Assembly: GCF_038967635.1 (NCBI RefSeq)
Contig: NZ_CP152413.1
Coordinates: 6,762,001 to 6,826,000 of the forward strand
Direction of reading: 5' to 3'
Origin: Bradyrhizobium sp. B124
Lineage (GTDB): Bacteria; Pseudomonadota; Alphaproteobacteria; Rhizobiales; Xanthobacteraceae
DNA: 64,000 bases
The position numbers were made by a program, and so were the translations under genes. Numbering within the stretch: position 1 is the first letter of the stretch; each line of letters starts with the position of its first letter. Of this stretch, positions 42,393-50,800 are shown piece after piece. The notes beneath the pieces are model-generated. The model made no database searches, was not told the DNA's origin, and saw only the letters and a list, made by a program, of their open reading frames with translations.

Positions 42393-43205
42393 ATGACAAG
42401 CACGACGGCGGAGCTCGAGGCGCTCCTGATGCAGCGGTCGCTGACCGATCCGCAGCTCCTGGCGACGGCGGAGGCGGCATCGAGCTTCCGGATCCTGCCG
42501 GATGCCGCGGTGATCAAGATCGGCGGCCAGAGCGTCATCGACCGTGGCCGCGCCGCCGTCTATCCGCTGGTCGACGAGATCGTCGCCGCCCGCAAGGCGC
42601 ACAAGCTGCTGATCGGGACCGGCGCGGGCACCCGCGCCCGCCATCTCTATTCGATCGCGGCCGGGCTTCGGCTGCCGGCCGGCGTGCTCTCGCAGCTCGG
42701 CGCCTCCGTCGCCGATCAGAACGCCGTGATGCTGGGCCAGCTTTTGGCCAAGCACGGCATCTCCGCGGTCAGCGGCGCCGGGCTTTCGGCGGTGCCGCTC
42801 TATCTCGCCGAGGTGAACGCGGTGATCTTCAGCGGCATGCCGCCTTACGGGCTGTGGATGCGGCCCGCAGCCGAGGGCATGATCCCGCCCTACCGCACCG
42901 ACGCCGGATGCTTCCTGGTCGCCGAGCAGTTCGGCTGCAAGTCGATGATCTATGTGAAGGACGAAAACGGCCTCTACACCGCGAACCCGAAGACGTCGAA
43001 GGGCGCCACCTTCATTCCGAAGATCTCGGTCGCCGAGATGAAGGCGAAGGGATTGCAGGATTCGATCCTCGAATTTCCGGTGCTCGATCTGCTCGCCACC
43101 GCGCGCCATGTCCGCCAGGTGCAGGTCGTCAATGGCCTCGTCCCCGGCAATCTCACCCGCGCGCTCGCGGGCGAGCATGTCGGCACCATCATCACCGCGA
43201 ACTGA
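42393..43205 (+). CDS. mosB: Molybdenum storage protein, beta subunit
   Basis: A 270-residue amino-acid-kinase-fold protein that I recognise as very close to Azotobacter vinelandii MosB over its whole length: [78 protein letters not shown] and the ending GEHVGTIIT. MosA and MosB form an alpha3beta3 cage that stores over a hundred Mo atoms as polyoxomolybdate using ATP. Start ATG at 42393 after AAAGGAC. Followed 14 bases later by mosA. Confidence 0.93.
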   Translation: MTSTTAELEALLMQRSLTDPQLLATAEAASSFRILPDAAVIKIGGQSVIDRGRAAVYPLVDEIVAARKAHKLLIGTGAGTRARHLYSIAAGLRLPAGVLSQLGASVADQNAVMLGQLLAKHGISAVSGAGLSAVPLYLAEVNAVIFSGMPPYGLWMRPAAEGMIPPYRTDAGCFLVAEQFGCKSMIYVKDENGLYTANPKTSKGATFIPKISVAEMKAKGLQDSILEFPVLDLLATARHVRQVQVVNGLVPGNLTRALAGEHVGTIITAN

Positions 43206-43219
43206 GCAGGGACACGACC

Positions 43220-44044
43220 ATGGATGACACCATCAAGCACGTCGCTTCGCCGCTCGCTCGCCAGACCCTGCTCGACAGCGATCTCACCCGTCCCGTTGCC
43301 GGCGGACGCCCGATCCCGCTGCTGCCCTGGGTGCAGGTGGTGAAGATCGGCGGCCGCTCCATCATGGATCGCGGCCATCAAGCGATCCTGCCGATCGTCG
43401 ACGAGCTGCGCGCGCTGCTGCCAGAGCACCGCATGCTGATCCTGACCGGCGCCGGCATCCGCGCCCGCCATCTCTACAGCGTCGGCCTCGACCTCGGACT
43501 GCCGGTCGGCTCGCTCGCGCCGCTCGCCGCAAGCGAGGCCGGCCAGAATGGCCACATTCTGGGTTGCCTGCTCGCGCCGGAGGGCGTGTCCTATATCGAG
43601 CATCCGACCATCGCGAGCCAGCTCGCGATCCATCTCTCCGCGGCCCGCGCGGTGGTGGGCAGCGCCTTCCCGCCGTATCACCATCATGAATTCCCGGTCT
43701 CGCGCATCCCGTTGCACCGCGCCGACACTGGTGCGTTCCTGATCGCCGATGCGCTCGGCGCCGCCGGCCTCACCATCGTCGAGGACGTCGACGGCTTGTA
43801 CAGCGACGATCCGAATGGTCCCGACGGCAAGAAGGCCCAGCTGCTGCGCGAGACCAGCTTCGCCGATCTTGCCAAGCTGAAGGGGACGCTGCCGTTCGAT
43901 CCCGCGCTGCTCGAGGTGATGGCGAACGCACGGCACATCGAACGCGTGCAGGTCGTGAACGGCCTGGTTCCCGGCCGGCTCACCGCGGCGCTGCGCGGCC
44001 AGCACGTCGGATCGATCATCCGCACCGGCGCACGGCCGGCGTAG
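43220..44044 (+). CDS. mosA: Molybdenum storage protein, alpha subunit
   Basis: A 274-residue partner of mosB with whole-length resemblance to Azotobacter Mos[53 protein letters not shown], the histidine-rich pocket [27 protein letters not shown] and the ending [12 protein letters not shown]. The HHH residues match the polyoxomolybdate-binding loop. Starts at 43220; a much longer frame from 42290 is read-through over mosB. No nif or mod gene is adjacent. Confidence 0.93.
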   Translation: MDDTIKHVASPLARQTLLDSDLTRPVAGGRPIPLLPWVQVVKIGGRSIMDRGHQAILPIVDELRALLPEHRMLILTGAGIRARHLYSVGLDLGLPVGSLAPLAASEAGQNGHILGCLLAPEGVSYIEHPTIASQLAIHLSAARAVVGSAFPPYHHHEFPVSRIPLHRADTGAFLIADALGAAGLTIVEDVDGLYSDDPNGPDGKKAQLLRETSFADLAKLKGTLPFDPALLEVMANARHIERVQVVNGLVPGRLTAALRGQHVGSIIRTGARPA

Positions 44045-44060
44045 ATCGCGCCGCGGACTC

Positions 44061-44263
44061 CACTTCACCTCGCCCCGCTTGCGGGGAGAGGCATAGGCCG
44101 CCCTTGGCGGCCGTCCCCAAGAACGCCGGAGCGGAGCTTCGGCTATGACGCATCGCTAGATGCGTTCCGGGTGAGGGGGAGTCTCTACGGACCCAGCTAT
44201 CACCATATGTGCGGAGGCAGCCCCTCACCCCAACCCTCTCCCCGTAAGAACGGGGCGAGGGAG
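44061..44263. repeat. Palindromic intergenic repeat, family C (CTC-ACC type)
   Basis: About 200 bases after mosA: CACCTCGCCCCGCTTGCGGGGAGAGG, a GGCCGCCCTTGGCGGCC hairpin, CGCATCGCTAGATGCG, GGGTGAGGGGG, then CCCCTCACCCCAACCCTCTCCCCG and CGGGGCGAGGGAG. A shorter relative is at 61183-61248. It separates mosA from a convergent gene. Confidence 0.8.
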
Positions 44264-44279
44264 CACATCGCCGTTGCGA

Positions 44280-44678
44280 TTACTTGATCGTGGCGCGCAC
44301 GGTGATGACCGAGGTGCCGGAGGCCTTCGGTCCCTGACCTGTGGCCTTGATGGCAAACGTATCGCTGCCCTTGTACTTGGCCTTCGCCCTGTATTCGAAG
44401 GTCGATGCGTTGATCTTCTTCAATTTGCCATAGGCCGGCTTTTGCGAGATCGACGAGTCCGTCACCGTGCCGCGGATCCCGATCGGGATCTGGCAGCTTT
44501 CGCCTGCTGCGACGTCGATATCGCCGGTCGAATTCTCGCCCCAATCCGCCAACGTCACCGACATCGAGCATTCCGGCACGGCCGGCGCCGACGACGCCGG
44601 CGTGACACTTGATGCCGCAAGGATGAGCGCCAGGAAGGCTGCTCCCGACAATCGCGTCGTAACGATGCTCGTTCTCAT
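44280..44678 (-). CDS. Exported hypothetical protein with Ig/cadherin-like beta domain
   Basis: A 132-residue protein. Signal peptide RTSIVTTRLSGAAFLALILA to SSA, then a ~100-residue beta-rich domain (IRGTVTDSSISQKPAYGKLK, FEYRAKAKYKGSDTFAIKAT) ending in alternating strands VITVRATIK, like the Ig/cadherin fold of bacterial surface proteins. Start ATG at 44678; the long upstream extension to 44741 is unlike a signal peptide. Convergent with the mosA end through the repeat. Confidence 0.72.
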   Translation of the reverse strand: MRTSIVTTRLSGAAFLALILAASSVTPASSAPAVPECSMSVTLADWGENSTGDIDVAAGESCQIPIGIRGTVTDSSISQKPAYGKLKKINASTFEYRAKAKYKGSDTFAIKATGQGPKASGTSVITVRATIK

Positions 44679-44873
44679 GCAAGGCCCACTGCTGAAGGTT
44701 TTCGGCAACGGAATCCTGCAACGCCGGAGCAGGGGTGGCAAGGACTTCGGCTCGGATGTGTTGCACGGATTGAAATGGCCCGGGCACCTTGTTGCGCCGT
44801 TGCAGCGCGCCCATAGTTATCGCTTTGCGATGCGATCCGAACACAAGCGTTCGCGAGACGAGAAAGGGTTCCA

Positions 44874-45245
44874 ATGGCTGAAGGCAACGAGGGGCAGTCG
44901 AACGCCCGGCAAGCCGGGTTTGCCGGCGTCACGCGCAAGACCCTCGAGCGACTGCAACTGCCCGGCGATCAGCGCGAGCTTGTCGTTGCCGAGGTGACCT
45001 ATCCGCCCGGCGGGGTTGCTCCGCTGCACCGGCATCCTGTCGGCGGCGTGATCTTCATCGTCGAAGGTGTTGCCGAGTCCGCCTATGGCGACGAGGCGCC
45101 ACGGCAATATCGGGCAGGCGAGACCTTGCAGGATCGGGCCGATGTTCCGCACACGCTATTTCGCAATTGCGACCCGGAACGGCCGCTGCGCTTTCTGACG
45201 ATCTACGCGCTCGAACCCGGGCGCGCCTACACGATGGAGCCGTAA
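44874..45245 (+). CDS. Cupin domain protein
   Basis: A 123-residue single cupin. Motif 1 is PLHRHPVGGVIFIVEG (G-x5-H-x-H analogue, with the H in HRHP), motif 2 is DVPHTLFRN with a third His, so a metal site is plausible. It has a charged N-terminal 20-residue tail. ATG at 44874 after AAAGGG. Stands alone; could be a small dioxygenase-like or sugar-sensing protein. Confidence 0.82.
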   Translation: MAEGNEGQSNARQAGFAGVTRKTLERLQLPGDQRELVVAEVTYPPGGVAPLHRHPVGGVIFIVEGVAESAYGDEAPRQYRAGETLQDRADVPHTLFRNCDPERPLRFLTIYALEPGRAYTMEP

Positions 45246-45269
45246 AGACTAGGCGCTTCCGTCGGCTGT

Positions 45270-45506
45270 TCAGATCATCGCGAGCTTGATCCGGCCGCCT
45301 TCAATGGTTCCCGCCGCAAGGGCATCGCGAGCCATCTTTTCGAAGGTCGGCCAATTCGCGAGAAGATATTTGTGCGCCTGCATCTTCGTCGGGAATGTGG
45401 TTTGCAGGATGCAGTCCTGCCGCGCGTTTCCGTTCGCAATCTGAAAGGACACCGCTTGCGGTCCCTCATTGATCTCTTGTTCGGTGGGCTTGGGAAGCTT
45501 GCGCAT
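45270..45506 (-). CDS. Hypothetical protein (78 aa)
   Basis: A small protein (MRKLPKPTEQEINEGPQA start) with one Cys and a helical centre (MQAHKYLLANWPTFEKMARD). Natural codon bias and a GGAGC ribosome site before the ATG at 45506 support it. No family recognised. It is convergent with the cupin gene (24 bases apart). Confidence 0.65.
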   Translation of the reverse strand: MRKLPKPTEQEINEGPQAVSFQIANGNARQDCILQTTFPTKMQAHKYLLANWPTFEKMARDALAAGTIEGGRIKLAMI

Positions 45507-45593
45507 GCTGCTCCTTCACGAAGATTCTCGCGTTCGTCGCGAATGGAATTCGGTCGCATCCCGGGCGGGCGATCCGGTCGCGTGGCGCGCGAC

Positions 45594-45761
45594 TTAATCG
45601 ACGTCGGCGGCCCCGGCCTCAGCCTTTTTGGCTTTTGCCGGGCGCGGCTTCGACGCCTGGTCCGGGCTCGGCGTGTTACGCACGGCCTCGGTCAGCATCT
45701 CGCGCAATTCGGCCTTGGTCTTGGGTGCTTCGCGCTTGCTCGGTTTTTGCCAGTTGGTCAT
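45594..45761 (-). CDS. Small basic hypothetical protein (55 aa)
   Basis: An ATG at 45761 opens a 55-codon frame to TAA at 45594: MTNWQKPSKREAP start, a charged helix TKAELREMLTEAV, then a Lys/Ala tail (PRPAKAKKAEAG). I recall similar short proteins (MTNWQKPSKR...) in Bradyrhizobium genomes. It is too short for a common ORF length cut. Downstream of the desaturase gene, 43 bases away; may be co-transcribed with it. Confidence 0.6.
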   Translation of the reverse strand: MTNWQKPSKREAPKTKAELREMLTEAVRNTPSPDQASKPRPAKAKKAEAGAADVD

Positions 45762-45804
45762 TGACTCTATATGGGGATGCCCGAGGCAAAATGCTACCGC
45801 TCTC

Positions 45805-46965
45805 TCAAGCTTTCGGGTTTACCCCGGCCACCGGCGGCGGAACGGCCAGAAGGAAGCAGACCGATTCCACCAGCAGCTCATGTGCACGGTCGACGATGTC
45901 GTCCAGCGACGGCGTCTTCGCGAACATGGCCTGGGCTTCAGCCAACAACTGCTCGCGCGTTGGCATGCTGGGCAGATGCAAATCGGCACGATGCTGCAAC
46001 AGAAAAAGCGCGTCCCGCACCGACAATCCGGTTTCGTGGATTGAGGATTTGATCGCCTGCGCAATGTGTTCGGGGTTGAAACGGCCGGCAAGCTGCTCAG
46101 CCGTCCGCTTGATCACACGCGATCCCAGGCGCTGCTCGTTGCGGAGAACCTGCGCGGGCGGCGCCTTGAGATCCCAGACGACACCGAACCAGGACAAGGC
46201 CACCAGGACATAATAGGTCGCGTCGATCTCCCACCGGCGGAAGCCTTGCCGCGCGCTGCTTTGATAGGCGTGGTGATTGTTGTGCCAACCCTCACCCATC
46301 GTAACCAGCGCCAGCAGCCAATTGTTGCGGGAGTCATCGCCCGTCACGTATCGCTTGCGTCCGTGAACATGTGCGAGGGAGTTGATGCAAAACGTTGCGT
46401 GATACACCAGCACGGTGCTCCAGAAGAAACCGGCCAGGAGCCCCGGCCACCCGGCAATGAGGAAGCACAGGACTGCGACCACGACCGCCGGCAAAACCTC
46501 GAATTTGTGCAGCCACATCAACTCCGGATACGCGGCAAAATCCGCAACTTTCGTCAGATCAGTCGCATCGTGCTGTCGATAGAAGATCCAGCCGAGATGA
46601 CTGTACACGAAGCCTTTGTGCCGGGGTGAATGCACATCCTGCTCGGTATCCGAATGAAGGTGGTGATGTCGATGTTTCGCAGCCCACCAAAGGATACTTT
46701 TCTGGGCGCTGCTTTGGGCAAGGAATGCAAGGATGAATTGAAACGCCCGGCTGGTCGAATAAGCCCGGTGCGAGAAGTAGCGATGATACCCGGCCGTGAT
46801 CGCAAACATGCGCAGCCAATACAGCGCGACGCAAATTGCAATCGCCGGCCATGAGACGCCCGACCAGATCGCCGCCAGACACCCCAAATGGACCAGCACG
46901 AACGGCAGGACCTGCGGGTACATGATGTCGTCGTGCTGCGGCGCCGGATCGATACTGGTGGACAC
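45805..46965 (-). CDS. Delta-9-type acyl-lipid/acyl-CoA fatty acid desaturase
   Basis: A 386-residue membrane di-iron desaturase with the three histidine boxes HRYFSH (near residue 61), HRHHH (near 99) and HNNHH (near 233). Four transmembrane helices as in stearoyl-type desaturases, followed by a ~125-residue C-terminal helical tail (SVRDALFLLQHRADLHL...) beyond the usual end. The start is a GTG at 46965 with GAGG upstream; an ATG at 46923 would remove 14 residues. It should introduce the cis-9 double bond and adjust membrane fluidity, fitting the cold-shock gene just upstream. Confidence 0.92.
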   Translation of the reverse strand: MSTSIDPAPQHDDIMYPQVLPFVLVHLGCLAAIWSGVSWPAIAICVALYWLRMFAITAGYHRYFSHRAYSTSRAFQFILAFLAQSSAQKSILWWAAKHRHHHLHSDTEQDVHSPRHKGFVYSHLGWIFYRQHDATDLTKVADFAAYPELMWLHKFEVLPAVVVAVLCFLIAGWPGLLAGFFWSTVLVYHATFCINSLAHVHGRKRYVTGDDSRNNWLLALVTMGEGWHNNHHAYQSSARQGFRRWEIDATYYVLVALSWFGVVWDLKAPPAQVLRNEQRLGSRVIKRTAEQLAGRFNPEHIAQAIKSSIHETGLSVRDALFLLQHRADLHLPSMPTREQLLAEAQAMFAKTPSLDDIVDRAHELLVESVCFLLAVPPPVAGVNPKA

Positions 46966-47052
46966 GCTCGCGACCTCAGCTGCTTCGATGCGCAGGCCGG
47001 TTCGCCGGCAGACGGTTCAAGTCCTGATCCTGGCGGGCATTGCGCGCGGTGT

Positions 47053-47094
47053 TGATAAAAGAGAACCCCGCGGCCGGGTGACCAGTCGCGGGGT
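47053..47094 (-). terminator. Intrinsic terminator of the cold-shock gene
   Basis: Read on the minus strand, ACCCCGCG (complement of 47087-47094) pairs with CGCGGGGT (complement of 47065-47072) with a 14-base loop, followed by TTCTCTTTTATC. It lies about 60 bases after the cspA stop, between it and the desaturase start. Confidence 0.7.
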
Positions 47095-47156
47095 CGCGTA
47101 ACCAGAGGCTCTGCCAGTTCATCCGTGGTCAAAGCAGCATGGCTAATTGCCGCAGC

Positions 47157-47366
47157 TTACACCGCGCGCAGATTGTCCGCAGCAGATTTGCCGGTCCGGC
47201 GGTCTGCAACGATTTCAAAAGACACCTTCTGACCCTCGTTGAGGGAGCTCATGCCGGCGCGTTCGACGGCGCTGATATGAACGAAAACGTCTTGGCCGCC
47301 GTCGTCCGGCTGAATGAAGCCGAAACCCTTCTGGCCGTTAAACCACTTCACAGTTCCCAAGCTCAT
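47157..47366 (-). CDS. cspA: Cold-shock protein CspA family
   Basis: A 69-residue single cold-shock domain. RNP1 reads KGFGFIQPD and RNP2 is DVFVHISAV, with the start [12 protein letters not shown]. It binds single-stranded RNA/DNA as a chaperone. The ATG at 47366 is chosen; an upstream in-frame reading from 47408 would put part of the leader into protein. The 5' region up to 47599 (about 230 bases) has TATACT around 47380-47390 as a possible -10 on the minus strand and fits a long cspA-style leader. Confidence 0.95.
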   Translation of the reverse strand: MSLGTVKWFNGQKGFGFIQPDDGGQDVFVHISAVERAGMSSLNEGQKVSFEIVADRRTGKSAADNLRAV

Positions 47367-47599
47367 GGAACATCGTCCTTTAGTATAGATGCGTGTTTGG
47401 AGCGGCACCCGAGAGCGCAGCAGGCTAATTCGAAGTTCAGGGGGTGAGGGTCGTCAGTCAGGCACGCTATCAGCGGCGAGGCCAAGTCGTTCGGCCGAAA
47501 CTCGATCTGAAGTAGATAGCTACGGTTCGGCCATTCCGCAAGTGGCTTGCCCCTTTTCTGACCTCGACCGCTGCGCCCCGCTGGGGCCAGGCGGCCTAC

Positions 47600-48208
47600 C
47601 TAATCCTTCTTCGCCGTCAGGCCGTCGACCATCGCCCGCGTCAAAGTGGAGATCTCGCTGCGCAGCGCCCCGATCGGCACCGCGATCAGCTTGTGCTCCA
47701 GCCCGAGCGCGACCATGCCGTGGACAGCTGAGAACAGGCTGCGCGCGGTGACGCCGAGCTGCGCCGGCGAGCGCTGCGGAAACAGTGCCGCGAGCGGCTT
47801 GTAGATGTGGCGGAACAGTTCCATCTGCTCGGTGATCGCCCATTCCGGCACCGGCTTGCCGGGCTGCATCCGGTGCTCGAACAGCGCGCGCCACAGTTCG
47901 AGATTGTCGGCCGCGAAGTCGCAATAGGCGACCGCGATCCGGACCAGCATCTCGCGCGGCGCGGCCGCGCCGCGGATCTCGGCCAGCGACAGCGAAGCAT
48001 CGAGCCGGGCCAGCGTACGCGAGCCGACGCGCAGGATCAGCTCATCGACATCCTCGACCAGATTGTAGACGCCGCCATTGGCGACGCCGATTTCCTGGGC
48101 CAGTTCGCGGGTTTTCAGGCCACCGAGACCCTTTGCCGCAATTGCCCGTTCCGCCGCCTCGATCAGCGCTTCGCGCAGTTTTGCACGTCGTTCCAATGCT
48201 TTGGACAT
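47600..48208 (-). CDS. TetR/AcrR family repressor
   Basis: A 202-residue TetR regulator with the DNA-binding unit LREALIEAAERAIAAKGLGG, ELAQEIGVANGGVYNLVEDV in its first 65 residues, and a C-terminal TetR ligand domain (WRALFEHRMQPGKPVPEW) similar to the TetR_C_33-like group. Divergent from a pspA-like gene; the shared region carries three 13-bp palindromes, the nearest 20 bases before its own start, so it probably controls itself and the stress genes. Confidence 0.9.
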   Translation of the reverse strand: MSKALERRAKLREALIEAAERAIAAKGLGGLKTRELAQEIGVANGGVYNLVEDVDELILRVGSRTLARLDASLSLAEIRGAAAPREMLVRIAVAYCDFAADNLELWRALFEHRMQPGKPVPEWAITEQMELFRHIYKPLAALFPQRSPAQLGVTARSLFSAVHGMVALGLEHKLIAVPIGALRSEISTLTRAMVDGLTAKKD

Positions 48209-48227
48209 GTTTCACCCATCACAGTTG

Positions 48228-48296
48228 TGAGCGTCGCTCAAATAAATCTTGAGCAGCGCTCATTATATGGTACAAGAGATTCATGAGCGATGCTCA
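48228..48296. promoter_or_regulatory. Three copies of a TGAGC-N3-GCTCA palindrome
   Basis: TGAGCGTCGCTCA (48228-48240), TGAGCAGCGCTCA (48250-48262) and TGAGCGATGCTCA (48284-48296) are near-identical 13-bp dyads, centres 22 and 34 bases apart. They fill the 105-bp region between the divergent TetR and pspA-like genes; the third lies 18 bases before the pspA-like start. Very likely TetR operators for both promoters. Confidence 0.9.
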
Positions 48297-48313
48297 TAAC
48301 AGGGAGTGGCCAA

Positions 48314-49009
48314 ATGTTCAAAACTGTTTTGACGATTTTCCGCGGCAGCGTGGCGGCAGCCGAGGAGGAACTGCAAGATCGGACCGCGCTGGTCGTCCTC
48401 GACCAGCAGATGCGCGATGCCGCCGCCGCGGTCGACCGCTCGAAACGGACCCTGGCGCTCGCCATTGCCGGCGACCAGCAGGAGGGCCGGCGGCTCGAGG
48501 CGACCAATGCCCGGATCACCGATCTCGAGGTGCGCGCCTCGGCGGCGCTCGAAGGCGGCCGGGACGATCTCGCCCGCGAAGCCGCGCAGGCGATCGCCAA
48601 CCTGGAAGCCGAACGCGACGCCGCGATGACCGCGCGCACGCTGTTCGCCACCGAGATCACCCGGCTGAAGCGCCACGTCGCCAATGCCGAGGCGCGCATT
48701 GCCGAGCTCGATCGCGGCCGGCGCCTTGCCCGTGCCTCGGAAGCGGTGCGTTCGCTGCGCCGAAGCGGCATCGAGGCGGCGCGGCCCTACGAGTCGACGC
48801 TGCCGGAAGCGGAAGCCACGCTGAAGCGGTTGCGCGAGCGGCAGATGGAGACCCAGGCGGCCGACGACGCGCTGTTCGAGATCGACACCGCCTCGGGCCC
48901 ATCAGCCACCGCCGAGAAGCTCGCCGAGCAGGGCTTTGGCCCGCGGATGAAATCGACCGCCGACGACGTGCTGGCGCGCTTGAGAGCCAAGCGCCCGCCT
49001 GCCGCCTGA
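48314..49009 (+). CDS. PspA/IM30 family protein
   Basis: A 231-residue, almost entirely helical protein starting MFKTVLTIFRGSV, as PspA/Vipp1 proteins do, with long coiled-coil stretches (LDQQMRDAAAAVDRSKRTLA; ARIAELDRGRRLARASEAV). The family binds the inner membrane during stress and represses PspF in enterobacteria; no PspF is here. The ATG at 48314 follows AGGGAG. Forms a two-gene unit with the YiaAB-like protein, 70 bases on. Confidence 0.88.
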   Translation: MFKTVLTIFRGSVAAAEEELQDRTALVVLDQQMRDAAAAVDRSKRTLALAIAGDQQEGRRLEATNARITDLEVRASAALEGGRDDLAREAAQAIANLEAERDAAMTARTLFATEITRLKRHVANAEARIAELDRGRRLARASEAVRSLRRSGIEAARPYESTLPEAEATLKRLRERQMETQAADDALFEIDTASGPSATAEKLAEQGFGPRMKSTADDVLARLRAKRPPAA

Positions 49010-49079
49010 GAACGCAAGCCTGAAACCTCGAGCCTGAAACCGAGCCAACTTCAAATCACCCATTATCAAGGAGACGACC

Positions 49080-49355
49080 ATGAACCAGACCATCCAACCC
49101 CACAGCGGCAGCTGGGTTACCTTCACCTACGCGTCCTTCGCAGCCTCTGCCTTCCTCGTCGCCGTCGGCGTGTTCTTTCTGCCGATCGACCTTTGGATGA
49201 AGGGCTATCTCACGATGGGCATCGTGATGCTGGTCCAGACCTGCGTCACGCTGACCAAGACGGTGCGCGACAATTACGAGAGCAGCAAGTTCGTGAACCG
49301 GATCGAGGACGCCAAGGCCGAGCGCCTGCTGATGGAAGTCTCCAAGGCGGCGTGA
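49080..49355 (+). CDS. YiaA/YiaB-type two-helix membrane protein
   Basis: A 91-residue protein with two hydrophobic helices (FTYASFAASAFLVAVGVFFL; KGYLTMGIVMLVQTCVTLTK) joined by a short turn PIDLWM, as in the YiaAB domain, and a charged C-terminal tail (ESSKFVNRIEDAKAER). Start ATG at 49080 behind AAGGAGACG. Likely an inner-membrane partner of the PspA-like protein, under the same TetR. Confidence 0.88.
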   Translation: MNQTIQPHSGSWVTFTYASFAASAFLVAVGVFFLPIDLWMKGYLTMGIVMLVQTCVTLTKTVRDNYESSKFVNRIEDAKAERLLMEVSKAA

Positions 49356-49425
49356 GCCGGAGTCAACGGGACGCGGCGGGTGCTTGCACCCGCCGCTTTT
49401 AGGACGCTTTGCGCCGATCGGGTCC

Positions 49426-49606
49426 CGTCATCCCCGCGCAAAGGCTTCGCCTTTGTCGCTGGAGGTGCGAGCCTCTTCGACGAGCCTCGAAGGATGCACG
49501 GCCCGGCTGGTGGCCGTCGACCCTTCGAGGCTCGCTCCGCTCGCACCTCAGGGTGACGGAGAAGGAGCACGCACTCTGCCGCTACGAGCTGCGCTCGCAA
49601 TGACGG
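49426..49606. repeat. Nested palindromic intergenic repeat cluster
   Basis: CGTCATCCCCGCGCAAAGG leads to GGAGGTGCGAGCCTC...GAGCCTCGAAGG, a 35-base gap and CCTTCGAGGCTCGCTCCGCTC with GCACCTCAGGGTGACGG, then a second element ending GCTCGCAATGACGG. Related pieces occur at 55580-55620 and 63228-63311. Confidence 0.8.
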
Positions 49607-49744
49607 TGGATAGGTCGCAGGCCTCTTACGACCAACTTGTTCCGTTTCCGGAAGGCCTTGTTTACCCTGCGGCAAACCGCGCCAGGTTGCGCTCATGGCT
49701 CCTTAACAGGCCAAAGTGCAGAGATCGCCCCGAGGGACAGAGAA

Positions 49745-50800
49745 ATGGCGTCCACGGACAATCGCACCCCCGCTTCGCGTGGCAGCAGGAGCCTTGCCAA
49801 AGCGCGCGCGGCCTTTGACGGCCTGCGCAGCCATGGCGGCTTCTGGCTGAAGGCGCTGTCGCAACCGACCATCGATCTCACCTTGCGCACCCAGGCCGGC
49901 CAGCGCACCCGCATCGTCGAGGCGCCCGGCCTGTCGCTGCCGAAGGACGAGCTCGACGCGCTGGTCGGGCAGCTCCGCGTCGTCGCCGCCAAGACGCTGC
50001 CCGAGGAGAGCCTGACTTATGGCATCTTCTCCGGTGAGCCCGAGCGGCTGTCGCGCGCCATCATCACTCTGATCTCCGAGGAAGACACCGGACGGCCGAT
50101 CGCGTTCAACGCCCTGTCGGTGATGGACGTGCCGCTCGACGGCGAGCCCGCTGAAGTGACCCATCTCGGCCTCGTCATGGTCGATCCTGATGTGCGCGGG
50201 CAGGGGCTGTCCTGGGTGCTCTACGGCCTGACCGCGCTGGTGCTGTTCGCCCGCGATGGCTTGCGGCCGAAATGGATCTCCAATGTCACCCAGGTGCCGG
50301 CGGTGGTCGGCATGGTCAGCGACACCTTCTCGGACGTGTTTCCGTCGCCGCAGCCGGGGGCGCGGCAGAGCTTTGCGCATCTGCAGCTCGCGCGCGGCAT
50401 CATGGCGCGGCATCGCGCGGTGTTCGGCGTCGGCGAGGAGGCCGGCTTCGACGAAGCGCGCTCGGTGATCACCAATGCCTATACCGGCGGCTCGGATGCG
50501 CTGAAGAAGACTTTCGAGATCGCGCCGAAGCATCGCGATGCCGTCTACAACGAATTTTGCGAGCGCGAGCTGGATTACGGCCGCGGCGACGATGTGCTGC
50601 AGATCGGCCGCGTCGATCTTGCCGGCGCGCGCCGCTATCTGATGAGCGAGGTGCCCTCGGGCTCGCTGCCGGCGCTGCTCGCGGCGTCCGCAATGCTGGC
50701 ATTGCAGCGGCTGGTGCTGCCGGTGGTCTACTGGATGGACGACACCCGCGCCTTCGGCACCTTGCGGCCGCGCAAGCAGGAGAGCGGGACCGCGCGATGA
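49745..50800 (+). CDS. GNAT-like acyltransferase, gene 1 of five-gene operon
   Basis: A 351-residue protein with a GNAT motif-A region (VTHLGLVMVDPDVRGQGLSW; V-x5-R-G-Q-G) at about 145-165 and a long C-terminal portion of unknown type (RSVITNAYTGGSDALKKTFE, AVYNEFCERELDYGRGDD). Longer than plain GNATs (~170), so it may have two GNAT-like halves or a membrane-touching end (LPALLAASAMLALQRLVLPV). ATG at 49745, no ribosome site change. Its stop overlaps the ThiF start (ATGA at 50797). Confidence 0.8.
   Translation: MASTDNRTPASRGSRSLAKARAAFDGLRSHGGFWLKALSQPTIDLTLRTQAGQRTRIVEAPGLSLPKDELDALVGQLRVVAAKTLPEESLTYGIFSGEPERLSRAIITLISEEDTGRPIAFNALSVMDVPLDGEPAEVTHLGLVMVDPDVRGQGLSWVLYGLTALVLFARDGLRPKWISNVTQVPAVVGMVSDTFSDVFPSPQPGARQSFAHLQLARGIMARHRAVFGVGEEAGFDEARSVITNAYTGGSDALKKTFEIAPKHRDAVYNEFCERELDYGRGDDVLQIGRVDLAGARRYLMSEVPSGSLPALLAASAMLALQRLVLPVVYWMDDTRAFGTLRPRKQESGTAR

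Noticed and set aside
49426..49606. Nested palindromes considered as transposon ends
   Set aside because: No transposase, no target-site duplication was seen, and related elements recur alone in several intergenic gaps, as expected for REP/RPE-like repeats.
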